From assembly GCA_028280505.1 (NCBI GenBank), contig JANQLO010000049.1:61975-125974 (forward strand): 64,000 nt of DNA. Reading direction: 5' to 3'. Numbering within the stretch: the stretch's first letter is position 1; each line of letters starts with the position of its first letter. A program made the translations under genes and the position numbers. Shown here in pieces: positions 1-8,813 of the stretch. Under the pieces are notes generated by a model, which saw nothing but the letters and a program-made list of their open reading frames with translations, ran no database searches and was not told where the DNA came from. Source of the DNA: Chromatiales bacterium (GTDB lineage: Bacteria; Pseudomonadota; Gammaproteobacteria; Chromatiales; Chromatiaceae).

Positions 1-396
1 GCTTGGAGAGCTTTCGAAAAGCTGTTCCCGGCCGTCACGGCGTCGGGTATTCCCAAGCGCGAAGCGCTGGATAGTATTCGGCGCCACGAACAACAGCCGC
101 GTGGTCTTTACAGCGGTTGCGTCATGATGATCAATAGCGACGGTGCCTTGGACGCTGCGCTGGTGCTCCGCTCGGCCTATCGCGATCGGGATCGCTGCTG
201 GCTTCAGGCCGGTGCTGGACTGGTATCGTCATCAACGCCAGAGCGGGAATGGACGGAGACTTGCGAGAAGTTGGCCTCGGTATCCTCCCATTTGCGTGCA
301 CTGCCTTGCGGGCCGTCGTCCGTCGATGGGGCGGAACATCCGAACAAGGCTGCAACGTCCTATCGGATCGAGAGTGAAAAGCCGGTGATGGGGTAG
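1..396 (+). CDS. Salicylate synthase-like chorismate-utilizing enzyme, C-terminal part
   Basis: The frame is open from base 1, so only the last 131 residues are present and the start lies outside the window. The visible part ends a chorismate-binding domain: GIPKREALDSI, then PRGLYSGCVMM, then CWLQAGAGLVSSSTPEREW and an ETCEKL tail. This matches the anthranilate/isochorismate/salicylate synthase fold, and the LYSG...LQAGAG order is typical of MbtI/Irp9-type salicylate synthases that make salicylate for siderophores. The phosphopantetheinyl transferase gene just downstream on the other strand fits a siderophore or NRPS locus to the left. The exact substrate outcome (salicylate or isochorismate) cannot be fixed from the C-terminus alone. 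Confidence 0.75.
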   Translation, partial: AWRAFEKLFPAVTASGIPKREALDSIRRHEQQPRGLYSGCVMMINSDGALDAALVLRSAYRDRDRCWLQAGAGLVSSSTPEREWTETCEKLASVSSHLRALPCGPSSVDGAEHPNKAATSYRIESEKPVMG

Positions 397-440
397 TGGC
401 AACTTTTCCGTCGCATATTGATTGCGGTCTGTTACGCGGG

Positions 441-1112
441 TTAGGAGGGAAGACACGCCAGGGAGTAGACATGCGCGTCGCGGATGGTGTGGCGCACGAT
501 CAACTCGAATCCCTCCGGCAGTTGTTCGCTCCATGGTTTGCTGAGCCGCAGTCGCAAACCGTTGCCCTCGATCCCCTGAGTGTGCGCTGCAGTGAAATCA
601 TGAAACCGCCGTGTCTCGGGATACAGCGCCTTGAACAAAGCTTCCTTGGCGGAGAACAACAGCGTTACGCGCCAGTCACGTGGCAGGTCGCTAAGACGTT
701 CGAGTTCGCCTGGGCGGGCCACGGTGGACGCAATGTCCGCCGCCAGTGCGGCGTCAACCAGCGGTTCCATGTCCACGCCGAGCGCCCGGCACGAGGAAGA
801 ATGTGTTGCCACGGCGACGGCGCCGAAACGACTGTGGCTGATACTGCCAAGCCATCCGTCCGGCCACACCGGCAGGCGATTTTCACCAATTGGCAACCAG
901 CCGTTGCCGGCGTGACCGGCGCAGGCCAGCGCGCGCGCAGCGCAATGGCGTCCGGCGAGAAATTCTCGCCGCCGCTTGGCAACGGCTCGGCGAAGATCCG
1001 CCGGCAGACGGGATTCAAACGCCGACGATTCCGTCTTCGCATCGATAGGCATCGCATGAAGGCCTATCGACGGGGTCAATCCAAGTTGAGCGGCAAGCGA
1101 GTGGGGTTCCAC
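441..1112 (-). CDS. 4'-phosphopantetheinyl transferase (EntD/Sfp type)
   Basis: A 223-residue protein with a GTG start at 1112. It carries the EntD-family signatures in order: GRHCAARAL (about residue 55), WPDGWLGSISHS (about 83-94), the magnesium-binding GVDME (about 113-117), and FSAKEALFKALYP (about 153-165). Such enzymes move the phosphopantetheine arm of CoA onto carrier proteins, usually of NRPS, PKS or siderophore systems. It converges with the salicylate-synthase-like gene (gap about 45 bases), which supports a role in siderophore assembly. The carrier-protein partner is not in the window. It could equally serve a polyunsaturated lipid or polyketide synthase. Confidence 0.88.
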   Translation of the reverse strand: MEPHSLAAQLGLTPSIGLHAMPIDAKTESSAFESRLPADLRRAVAKRRREFLAGRHCAARALACAGHAGNGWLPIGENRLPVWPDGWLGSISHSRFGAVAVATHSSSCRALGVDMEPLVDAALAADIASTVARPGELERLSDLPRDWRVTLLFSAKEALFKALYPETRRFHDFTAAHTQGIEGNGLRLRLSKPWSEQLPEGFELIVRHTIRDAHVYSLACLPS

Positions 1113-1434
1113 GATATTTGATCCGAATTCAGTGCGATGCGAAGAAGGATGACTGCGACTTTTTCGTTAGCCGGTGTTTCCAACCGCCCGCGGGCAGTTA
1201 TAGCAAGGGTTAAATGAATAAATAGCCGATATATAGTTTTATGCGCGAAACAGCGTATAAACCTCAATATGCGATTTCCTATGGCCAAATAACTAGGGTT
1301 TGATCGAGCTGGACAAAAAACGGATCAAGTCATGATAAAGAAAAGCGGTTTGAATCGGTAGTTTGTGGTGTCCGTTAAGAAAGAGAGTGTATCGCGGATT
1401 TTTGTGTGTAATAAAAACCAGGTGGAAGGAAGAT
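1113..1434. other. AT-richer non-coding stretch
   Basis: About 320 bases between the phosphopantetheinyl transferase gene and the broken methyltransferase gene. It is visibly richer in A/T than the genes on either side and no credible reading frame is seen. It probably holds the promoters of both neighbours. The composition shift continues into the broken gene and is consistent with acquired DNA. Confidence 0.4.
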
Positions 1435-2254
1435 GTGTTCAAATTAGAGAACGGTACGCTATCGGATATACCGGAAACAATGCTTTGGACGTTGCATAAT
1501 CGTGCCGTCGAGGCGCTCCGAAGTGATGGGGTTATCGATGATGATAAGGCCATAGAAATATATCAGTCGATTGATTACGACTATGAGAAAAACTTCGGCA
1601 AAGCTGAACCGTCACATGCGCTGAGATCTTTGGTTTTGATCGGGAAATCGGTGTATTTCTGGAAAAATATCCAGACGGTGTCATCGTTAACCTTGGAGAA
1701 GGTCTGGAAACGCAACGATTTCGCATTAATGAATCGAAAGCGCTGTGGTTGAGTATCGACTTGCCTGAGGCAATAGAAATCAGGGAAAGGTTTATCCGGC
1801 CAGATAACAGGCACGTTCACATACCACTGTCGGCTTTAGATAGAGCATGGTTTGATTCTGTTCCCGGCGACAAGCCTGTTTTTATCGCAGCCCAGGGCTT
1901 GTTCATGTATTTAAGAAAAGAAGACGTCAAGTCGCTCCTAAAAGACGTCTTGGAAAGGTTGAATGTTTGATGTTTGATACGATACCGGAGTGGTTCTCGA
2001 AAAAAACGATGTCTAAAAAGGGGTGGGCAAAAACGAAGAGCTACACAACTCCAAAAATGCCATGGGGTATCGATCGCAATAAGATAGAGTCAATGTTCGG
2101 AAATTGGCTGACGAAAGATATTGACATCATCGATATAGGATACCCCGTGTTCCCGCGGGGTGTCGCAAAATGGCTGTTTCTGGTTTTTTCTTCAATGCCC
2201 GGCCTAAGAGACAAGGTACCCACTATTGTAAAAATTCGTCTTCCAAATCGTTAA
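1435..2254 (+). pseudogene. Broken SAM-dependent methyltransferase (LCMT/TcmP-like family)
   Basis: One methyltransferase reading is split over three frames. Frame A runs from GTG 1435 (AAGGA a few bases upstream) through TMLWTLHNRAVEALRSDG and DDDKAIEIY. It leaves register in the short T run near 1634-1637, where one extra T would restore FDREIGVFLEKYPDG. Frame B carries VNLGEGLETQRFRI, WLSIDLPEAIEIR and IAAQGLFMYL, and stops at about 1970. Frame C resumes with MMFDTIPEWFSKKT and ends with the normal tail of the family (MPGLRDKVPTIVKIRL). The G-E-G motif and the xAQGLxMYL strand are typical of leucine-carboxyl/polyketide O-methyltransferase relatives. At the B/C junction a few residues appear deleted. 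Either the gene is dead or the assembly has indels. It is AT-richer than its neighbours. Confidence 0.7.
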
Positions 2255-2272
2255 ATGAGTGCGCATTTGGTG

Positions 2273-2398
2273 ATTCGGGTCTGATCCCTGGCAAATACGC
2301 AATAATGTTCTACAGGCTACGGCGGTTCGGTAGCCGTCGGACTTTTTTGTTTTAGGCAGCCAGCAGGATTTGACCCGCCGAGATTGTCAGACCCGAAT
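2273..2398. repeat. 12-bp perfect inverted repeat flanking a hairpin region
   Basis: ATTCGGGTCTGA at 2273-2284 is repeated inverted as TCAGACCCGAAT at 2387-2398. The right copy is the last codons and stop of the SelD-fusion gene. The roughly 100 bases between contain the terminator-like hairpin but no gene. It may be a remnant of a small insertion, or chance. Confidence 0.4.
2315..2348 (+). terminator. Possible rho-independent terminator after the broken methyltransferase
   Basis: GGCTAC (2315-2320) pairs with GTAGCC (2330-2335), and a run of six T follows at 2343-2348. The seven-base gap between stem and T run makes it a weak candidate. Confidence 0.35.
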
Positions 2399-4651
2399 GC
2401 TGATGGGTGCCGCTGCGTCGGAACGCGGCATGGCCCGTCCTATGATCGCGGTCTGAGGATAACCATTGGCTTTGAGCTTCGTGACACAGGTGTCTGCCTG
2501 CGCCGAGGGTATGCCGGCGAGCAATCCACCGGCGGTTTGTGGATCGAACAACAATGGGTAGTGTGGATGTGTGCCGATTCGTTCGTGGTCACGCACTGCG
2601 CGGCGCAGGCGCAGGTTTTGCGGCTGTAGCGACGATAAGATGCCGGCCGCGACGGTTTGCCCGGCACCGTCGAGTAGCGGTATCGCGTCGATCGTGAGTT
2701 CGGCATCGACCCCCGCGGCGCGCGTCATTTCGACCAGGTGTCCGAGCAGTCCGAAACCGGTGACATCGGTGCAGGCATTGACGCCGTGTTCTTGCAGACA
2801 GCGGGCGCCGATCCTGTTGGACTGCACCATGTGTTGGATTGCGCCGTCGATCCAACGGCCCTTGGCGCGTTGGCGCATGTCCGCTGCGAACAGTGTGCCG
2901 GTCCCGATCGGTTTGGTGAGGATCAACGCATCGCCTGGCTGTAGACCGCCTTTGCGCAACAGTGTGTCACGGCCGATCAGTCCATTCACCGTCAGACCGA
3001 AGGCCAACTCGGCGCCTTCGCTGGAATGACCGCCGGCCAGTACGGCACCGGCATCGTCGAGCATCTCCAACGCGCCGGTCATGACGTCATATAAGGTTTG
3101 CTCGACGATGACCTCACGGCCATAGGGTACGGTTGCGATCGCCAGCGCCGATTGCGCATCCGCGCCCATCGCGAAGATATCGCCCAGCGCGTGGTTCGCG
3201 GCGATCTTGCCGAAGGTATAGGGGTCGTCGAGAAAGGCGCGGAAATAATCGACGCTTTGCACCACGAGTTTGTCCGGCGGAATTTGAAACACCGCGGCGT
3301 CGTCCGGCGCATCCAGACCGATTAAAACATCGTCGCGCGTACGGCCCGGCAGACGTTGCATTACCCGGCTGAGCACGCCGCTGCCGACTTTGGCGCCACA
3401 ACCGCCGCAGCGCATGGCCAGTGTCGACAGTTCTTTGATCGCGGCCTGATCGGCGACGCCGGCCGCCAGTTCCGGGACTGATTCATCGGCCATCTGCGGC
3501 AGCTCGTTGAAGCGTGCCATGAAGCGGCGATCGATCCAGTCTTTTATCGTCCACAGCCAGGCGCCTTCGAGCGACCAGTTGCCGCGCGACGCGATTGCAT
3601 AACGGTCCCCGGTACTGATCAGCCCGAGGAAGTTGCGCTGAGGTCGATACTGGCGCAGTGTCTTGCCGGTTGCGGCACGGCGCAGATTCTCGGCCAACAC
3701 GGGGCCCTGACGCACCGCGAACACACCGGACTTGGGACGCGGGTCGGACATGGCCGCGACATCACCGGCGGCGAACACATCGGGATGTGATGTCGAGCGT
3801 AGGGTGTCGTCGACACGGATGAAACCTTCTTGATCGACGTCCAGGCCGGCATCGCGTGGCCAGTTCGGTGCCGATGCCTGGGTGACCCACATGACGGCGT
3901 CGCATGGTCGGGATGCATATCCTTCGATATGGACTTGGTCGGCGTCTACCGCTGTCACCTTATGTTCGGTGAGCAACGTGATAGCACGTTCGCCGAGGAT
4001 GCGGCGAAAGCGCCGACGTACCCCGGCATTGTGCGTTGGAAAGATGTCGTCGCGATCGGTCAGCAGTTCATACTTGATACGGTGGGGATCGTCGCCGCGT
4101 TCGCGCAGCAGTGCGCGCAGACGATGCTGGGTCGACAGCGCCAGTTCTACACCGCCGGCGCCGCCGCCGACGATGGTGACGCGGAAATCGCCCGTACTGT
4201 CGATCACCCGTTGCTGTAAGGCCTCCCATCGTTTCAGCCACAAATCGATCGGTTTGACCGGCATCGCATGTTCCAGCGCGCCCGGGACATCGATGGTCCG
4301 CGGACGTGAACCGATGTTGATCGACAACAGATCGAACGGAATGGGCGGTCGTTCGGCGGTAATGACCTGGCGGTCGCCGAGGTCCAGACCCTCGACCTCG
4401 GCATGATAGAGCCGCGCACCGGCGAAGCGTGCGAGCGGGCCCAGATCGATATGGCAATCGTCGCAGCGATAGTGGCCGGCGATATAGCCGGGCAACATGC
4501 CCGAATAGGGTGTGTGGATGTCGCGAGTGATCAAGGTAAGACGCACACCGGGCAAGGGTGCCATGCCGAAGCGGCGCAGCACCGAGACATGGGAATGCCC
4601 GCCGCCGACCAATACGATGTCCTTGACCACGGGTGTCGTTGCCGATTGCAT
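2387..4651 (-). CDS. senC: SelD/SenC selenophosphate synthetase fused to an NADH dehydrogenase-like flavoprotein
   Basis: Two domains in about 754 residues. The N-terminal half is a pyridine-nucleotide oxidoreductase like NDH-2, with an FAD motif VLVGGGHSHV near residue 12, an NAD motif IVGGGAGGVELAL near 160, and DVFAAGDVA near 290. The C-terminal half is selenide, water dikinase, with the catalytic region CGGCGAKVG near 410 (cysteine, not selenocysteine, and the conserved lysine present), then DDAAV, GGHSSEGAEL and TDVTGFGLLGH. SelD makes selenophosphate from selenide and ATP. The ATG at 4651 was chosen over earlier codons because GGAAG lies just upstream and the flavin motif follows directly. 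It sits 34 bases after senA on the same strand, so selenophosphate probably feeds selenoneine synthesis. Supply for selenoproteins or selenouridine is also possible. Confidence 0.88.
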   Translation of the reverse strand: MQSATTPVVKDIVLVGGGHSHVSVLRRFGMAPLPGVRLTLITRDIHTPYSGMLPGYIAGHYRCDDCHIDLGPLARFAGARLYHAEVEGLDLGDRQVITAERPPIPFDLLSINIGSRPRTIDVPGALEHAMPVKPIDLWLKRWEALQQRVIDSTGDFRVTIVGGGAGGVELALSTQHRLRALLRERGDDPHRIKYELLTDRDDIFPTHNAGVRRRFRRILGERAITLLTEHKVTAVDADQVHIEGYASRPCDAVMWVTQASAPNWPRDAGLDVDQEGFIRVDDTLRSTSHPDVFAAGDVAAMSDPRPKSGVFAVRQGPVLAENLRRAATGKTLRQYRPQRNFLGLISTGDRYAIASRGNWSLEGAWLWTIKDWIDRRFMARFNELPQMADESVPELAAGVADQAAIKELSTLAMRCGGCGAKVGSGVLSRVMQRLPGRTRDDVLIGLDAPDDAAVFQIPPDKLVVQSVDYFRAFLDDPYTFGKIAANHALGDIFAMGADAQSALAIATVPYGREVIVEQTLYDVMTGALEMLDDAGAVLAGGHSSEGAELAFGLTVNGLIGRDTLLRKGGLQPGDALILTKPIGTGTLFAADMRQRAKGRWIDGAIQHMVQSNRIGARCLQEHGVNACTDVTGFGLLGHLVEMTRAAGVDAELTIDAIPLLDGAGQTVAAGILSSLQPQNLRLRRAVRDHERIGTHPHYPLLFDPQTAGGLLAGIPSAQADTCVTKLKANGYPQTAIIGRAMPRSDAAAPISIRV

Positions 4652-4685
4652 GATGAGAACTTCCGGAATGCTGCTGGGATACTTT

Positions 4686-5972
4686 TTATAAGGCGCAGGT
4701 ACGAAAACCCGCGAAGACGTCGTTACGGTCGGGACCATAGTAGGTGCGCCAGGTATTGCGGATCATCCTGCCGCGAGTGGTCCAGGCGCCGCCGCGTAGC
4801 ACGCGGGTGTTGCCGAACAGGGGTTGCGAGTAGTCCTCGTACATGTCCGGCGTGAAACCGGGGTAAGGGCCGAAGACCGTATCGGTCCATTCCCAGACGT
4901 TACCGATCATCTGGCGACAGCCGAAGGCGCTGTCACCCGCGCCGAGCGCACCGACATCGATAGTCCCGAGCGCGACGCCGTCGAGATTGGCGTGTTCCGG
5001 CGTCGGGGCTGTATCGCCCCAGGGGTAATGCCGCTTGTGCGGTGCGAGGGTAACGCCGTCCGCCGTTGGCTGGCCTGCGGCGGCCGCTTCCCATTCGAGC
5101 TCGCTTGGCAGTCGCCGGCCCGCCCAACGGCAATAGGCCTGTGCCTCGTGCCAACTGACATGGATCACTGCGGCGTGCGGACGCATCGGGTGCCAGGTAT
5201 CGAAATGGCGCTGTTCCCACCCTGCTTCGCCGTGTCGCCAATAGACCGGATGATCGAGTTCGCGTGCTTTGCGCCAGGCCCAGCCGTCGTCGTCCCAATA
5301 AGATCTTTCGCCGTACCCGCCGGCGTCGACAAAGGCCGCATAGTCCCGATTGCTGACGGCCGCACGTGCGATCGCGAAGGGGGCAAGCTCGTGGACATGG
5401 GCCCACTTCTCGTTGTCGAACACGAAACGATCGTTGTCTTCGGCGCCGAGCTTGAAGGTGCCGCCAGGGATTTGGACATCGCCGTCCAGAGCGCCGGCGT
5501 CGCGGTGGACGAGGCTGGGATCGGCGATCGCCGGGGCCGGGTAACCGAGCGTCTGTCGCGTGTAAGTGAAGGCTTCGGTATGCATGTCCTCGTGATAAAC
5601 GGCGTATTGCGCCAGATAGTCGCGGTAGGGGTCCGATGGGCCCGTTGCGACACGGTCTTTTACTCTTGCCTGCACCTCGGCCATATAGGCCAGGGTGTCG
5701 TCGAGTGAGGGGAGTGGCAGATCCCATCGGTCGTCGTGTGCGATGGTGATGGAATCGTAGAGTCGGTCGGCGTCCGCTCGGACGGGAGCCTCCCCGAGGT
5801 GCCGGCGCAGCACCCAGTATTCGTAAAAGTACGCCGTATGGCCTATCTCCCAGCGCAATGGGTTGACGATCGCCAGTTTGGGGCCCATGAGTTGTTCGGC
5901 GTTCAGACCGTCGATCAGGGCTAGGGTGCGGGCACGGGCATCGTTTATTTGAGCGATCAGGGTGTCTTGCAT
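4686..5972 (-). CDS. senA: Selenoneine synthase SenA (EgtB-like non-heme iron enzyme)
   Basis: A 428-residue protein with an N-terminal DinB-like domain and a C-terminal formylglycine-generating-enzyme (sulfatase-modifying) domain. Putative iron ligands are His45 (WEIGHTAYFYEYW), His127 and His131 (YHEDMHTEAF). The C-terminal signature FGNTRVLRGGAW, then IRNTWRTYYGPDRNDVFAGF, is the one seen in the EgtB-like clade now assigned to SenA. EgtB itself joins a sulfur donor to trimethylhistidine, while SenA joins a selenosugar. The assignment to selenium rests on the SelD-type gene 34 bases downstream and the SenB-type gene divergently upstream. No egtA, egtD or egtC-like gene is visible here, so the hercynine source must lie elsewhere. 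Confidence 0.85.
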   Translation of the reverse strand: MQDTLIAQINDARARTLALIDGLNAEQLMGPKLAIVNPLRWEIGHTAYFYEYWVLRRHLGEAPVRADADRLYDSITIAHDDRWDLPLPSLDDTLAYMAEVQARVKDRVATGPSDPYRDYLAQYAVYHEDMHTEAFTYTRQTLGYPAPAIADPSLVHRDAGALDGDVQIPGGTFKLGAEDNDRFVFDNEKWAHVHELAPFAIARAAVSNRDYAAFVDAGGYGERSYWDDDGWAWRKARELDHPVYWRHGEAGWEQRHFDTWHPMRPHAAVIHVSWHEAQAYCRWAGRRLPSELEWEAAAAGQPTADGVTLAPHKRHYPWGDTAPTPEHANLDGVALGTIDVGALGAGDSAFGCRQMIGNVWEWTDTVFGPYPGFTPDMYEDYSQPLFGNTRVLRGGAWTTRGRMIRNTWRTYYGPDRNDVFAGFRTCAL

Positions 5973-6074
5973 AGGTATCGTTCTGCAGGCTGGCGACCGA
6001 TGCGAATGAGCGAATGTTGGCAGGCTTGCCGGCGAATGTCACACCCTCGTCCCGATGCACGCTAAGGTTCGAAT

Positions 6075-7037
6075 ATGTCGATGCGTATTGTCCTGATCAC
6101 CCCGGCGCCACCGGGTTCCTTGTCCGGTAACCGGGCGACCGCAAGCCGTTGGGCCCGGCTATTGCGCAGCCTGGGGCACAAGGTCGAGGTAGCGGTCGAG
6201 TATCGGGATCAGGCCGCGGATCTGATGGTGGCTTTGCACGCCTGGCGCAGCGCCGCGGCGATTCGGGCTTTCGCCGAACGCCATCCGCAGCGGCCCATGG
6301 TGGTGGTGTTGACCGGTACCGATGCCTATCGCTTTATCCACAGCCATCCGCAAGCGACGCTGGATTCGCTCGCTTGTGCCGACCGACTGGTCGGGTTGCA
6401 CGACCTTATCGCCGACGTGGTGCCGGACCGGGAGCGCCATAAGGTACGGGTCATTCGTCAATCGGCTCGGCCGCTGGCGGGACGCGATCCGCCCAAACGC
6501 TTTTTCCGGATCTGCGTGGCCGGTCATCTGCGCGATGAGAAAGACCCGTTACGTTGCGCATTGGCGGCACGTGAATTGCCGGCCGACAGCCGTATCCGCG
6601 TCGATGCTTATGGTAAGGCGCACAATGCCGACTGGGCCGATGCGGCACGTCGCGAGATGGCGGTTAATCCACGTTACCGCTGGCACGGCGAGATCGGCCA
6701 TTCGCGTTTGCGGGAGATCTATCGGCGTTCACATGCGCTTGCGTTGACCTCACGTATGGAGGGTGGCGCGAACGTGGTCTCCGAGGCGGTGATGGCGGGT
6801 CTTCCGGTGATTGCGTCGGCCATTCCGGGGTCGATTGGCCTGCTGGGTGAAACGTATCCCGGATTTTACCCGGTCGAGGACACCGCTGTCCTCAGTGCTT
6901 TGATGCAAAGGATCGAGGCCGAATCCGCCTTTCTCGGCCGTCTCGAGCGAGCCTGCAAGGTTTTGCGACCGCGCTTCAGCGTGGACGGCGAGCGACAGGC
7001 CTGGGCGGATCTGCTTGATGAGTTGGTCGGCGCCTAG
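6075..7037 (+). CDS. senB: Selenosugar synthase SenB (glycosyltransferase-like)
   Basis: A 320-residue GT-B-type protein starting MSMRIVLITPAPPGSLSGNR with TASRWARLL after it, which is the start typical of the TIGR04348 glycosyltransferase group identified with SenB. Further family features are VVLTGTDAYRF (about 76-86), RVIRQSARPL (about 130-139), and the C-terminal LTSRMEGGANVVSEAVMAGL nucleotide-sugar region. SenB makes a selenosugar from selenophosphate and UDP-GlcNAc-type donors for SenA. It diverges from senA with a gap of about 100 bases, which likely holds both promoters. The stop codon lies inside the left end of the inverted-repeat element. An internal ATG at 6081 is a possible alternative start. 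Confidence 0.85.
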   Translation: MSMRIVLITPAPPGSLSGNRATASRWARLLRSLGHKVEVAVEYRDQAADLMVALHAWRSAAAIRAFAERHPQRPMVVVLTGTDAYRFIHSHPQATLDSLACADRLVGLHDLIADVVPDRERHKVRVIRQSARPLAGRDPPKRFFRICVAGHLRDEKDPLRCALAARELPADSRIRVDAYGKAHNADWADAARREMAVNPRYRWHGEIGHSRLREIYRRSHALALTSRMEGGANVVSEAVMAGLPVIASAIPGSIGLLGETYPGFYPVEDTAVLSALMQRIEAESAFLGRLERACKVLRPRFSVDGERQAWADLLDELVGA

Positions 7038-7302
7038 TGCCCTGTCCGGTTAATTCATTGCACGTCAGCGCACCGGTACGGGCCTCTGAGCCAAGCGTGC
7101 GAGCAGCGGAACCGGACGTTGTCCATTCAAGCGCGCAACAACGCCGAAAGCCCGTACCGGCGCGCCCGAAGGGAGCCGCCCAACTGCACCGATACGGCGT
7201 TGCGGTGCTTGGAAAGGGCCGGCCATTCCCTGCGCACCGCGCCTTGTCTCGGTCCGTTTGGGCAGCTCTGACGTTCAACGAATTAACCGGACAGAACACT
7301 AG
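7034..7302. mobile_element. MITE-like element with about 33-bp terminal inverted repeats
   Basis: The left end (7036-7068) and the right end (7268-7300) are imperfect inverted repeats sharing the core CTGTCCGGTTAATTC and its complement. CTAG occurs on both outer edges (7034-7037 and 7299-7302), which would be a CTAG or TA target duplication. The roughly 200 internal bases encode no transposase. They contain a second inverted pair, CGGTACGGGC (7074-7083) and GCCCGTACCG (7150-7159). The ends supply the stop codons of senB on the left and of the malonyl-CoA synthetase gene on the right, so it may also work as a two-way transcription end. Family (IS5-like or IS630-like) is not decided. Confidence 0.65.
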
Positions 7303-8813
7303 CCCGACACGCGATACACCATGCGCAGCTTGGACTTTTGCACCTTGCCCATGGTGTTGCGCGGCAATTGTTCGACGAAGTGGATGGCACGTGGTTGTTT
7401 ATAGCGGGCCAGACGGCCTTCCAGTGCCCGTACGATCTTTTTTACATTTTTCTCGTAGTTACGGTCGACGACCACGATGGCGATCGGACGTTCGCCCAGA
7501 TCGTCGTCCGGTACACCGATAACCGCCGATTCGCGTATGCCGTCCAGCGCGTCGATCGCCGATTCGATCTCCTTCGGATAGACGTTGTAGCCGCCACTGA
7601 TGATGAGGTCGTCGGCGCGCCCTTTGAGGGTCACTCGACCATCGTCGTCGAGTGCCGCCAAGTCACCCGTAATGAACCAACCATCGTCATGGAACGAGGC
7701 GGCCGTCTTATCGGCTTGTCCCCAGTAGCCTCGAAAGACATTCGGCCCTTTGACCTCGAGGGTACCGGTTTCGCCGGTAGGCAACGGTTTGCCGTGGTTA
7801 TCCGCAACCCGCAACGATACGCCGGGCAGCGCATAACCTACGCTGCCGGGAATACGCTCGCCGTCGTAAGGATTGGACGTGATCATGCCGGCTTCGGTCA
7901 TACCGTAACGTTCCAGGATGCGATGACCGGTGCGTGCCTCGAAGGCTTTATGGGTAGTGGGGAGTAACGGTGCCGAACCGGCAACGAACAGGCGCATAGC
8001 GCGACAGTGGTTGGCACCGAAGTTCGGGCTATCGAGTAACCGGGTGTAGAAGGTCGGTACGCCCATCATGACACTGCATTGCGGGAGTCGCTCGATAACC
8101 CGGTCAACGTCGAAGCGTGGCAGCAGATGTACCGGTGAGCCGCCGAGTAGCGCGCAATGCAGTGCGACGAACAAGCCGTGAACATGAAAGACCGGTAGTG
8201 CATGGAGCAACACATCCCGTTGATCGTTCCATTGCCAGCAGTTATGCAAGGCCTCAGCGTTATACCTTAGGTTGTCGTGGCTGAGCATCGCCCCTTTGGA
8301 ACGCCCGGTGGTACCCGAGGTGTAGAGCATGGCGGCCAAATCATCGCCATCCCTCGTGACAGGTTCAAGATTCGCATCCGCTGGGCCGTCCAACAGCGTG
8401 CCGTCACCCCGGGTGCCGAGCGTCACCGCCGGCGGACTGCCCGCGTCGTCGAACATCGGTTCGAGGTGTCGTAAACGCTCGGGTGCGCAGACGAACAGCG
8501 AGGGTCGGGCGTCGTTCAAGAAGTACGCGACCTCGGTCGGCATATAGGCGGTATTCAGCGGGATATAGACGGCGCCCGCGCGAAGGCATGCGAGATAAAG
8601 CAACACCGCCTCGGGCGATTTGTCCACCTGAACCATCAGCCTGTCGCCGGCTTTGATGCCTAGTGCCACGAGGCGGGCATGCAGGCGGGCGCAGGCGGGG
8701 TCGAGTTCACGATAGCGGACGGTTTCGCGTCCCGGTGTGAACAGGAACGGCCTGTCGGCAGCGTAAGTCTCGGCGGCCAGAATCAGGTGTGAATAAAAGT
8801 TACCGTTGTGCAT
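7299..8813 (-). CDS. matB: Malonyl-CoA synthetase-like acyl-CoA ligase
   Basis: A 504-residue adenylate-forming enzyme. The AMP-binding P-loop LYTSGTTGRSKGAMLSH is near 165-181, followed by ALPVFHVHGLF near 207, YGMTEAGMITSNPY near 305, GWFITGDLA near 385, and the C-terminal catalytic lysine in NTMGKVQKS near 490. Length and the PVFHVHGLFVAL pattern match MatB, which activates malonate (or methylmalonate) with ATP and CoA. No malonate transporter or decarboxylase adjoins it, so its use for fatty-acid or polyketide precursors is inferred only. It is convergent with senB, and its stop codon lies in the right end of the inverted-repeat element. Confidence 0.8.
   Translation of the reverse strand: MHNGNFYSHLILAAETYAADRPFLFTPGRETVRYRELDPACARLHARLVALGIKAGDRLMVQVDKSPEAVLLYLACLRAGAVYIPLNTAYMPTEVAYFLNDARPSLFVCAPERLRHLEPMFDDAGSPPAVTLGTRGDGTLLDGPADANLEPVTRDGDDLAAMLYTSGTTGRSKGAMLSHDNLRYNAEALHNCWQWNDQRDVLLHALPVFHVHGLFVALHCALLGGSPVHLLPRFDVDRVIERLPQCSVMMGVPTFYTRLLDSPNFGANHCRAMRLFVAGSAPLLPTTHKAFEARTGHRILERYGMTEAGMITSNPYDGERIPGSVGYALPGVSLRVADNHGKPLPTGETGTLEVKGPNVFRGYWGQADKTAASFHDDGWFITGDLAALDDDGRVTLKGRADDLIISGGYNVYPKEIESAIDALDGIRESAVIGVPDDDLGERPIAIVVVDRNYEKNVKKIVRALEGRLARYKQPRAIHFVEQLPRNTMGKVQKSKLRMVYRVSG

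Noticed and set aside
4686..5972. EgtB (ergothioneine synthase) as the name for this protein
   Set aside because: The C-terminal signature and the SelD- and SenB-type neighbours favour SenA; no egtD, egtA or egtC is near.
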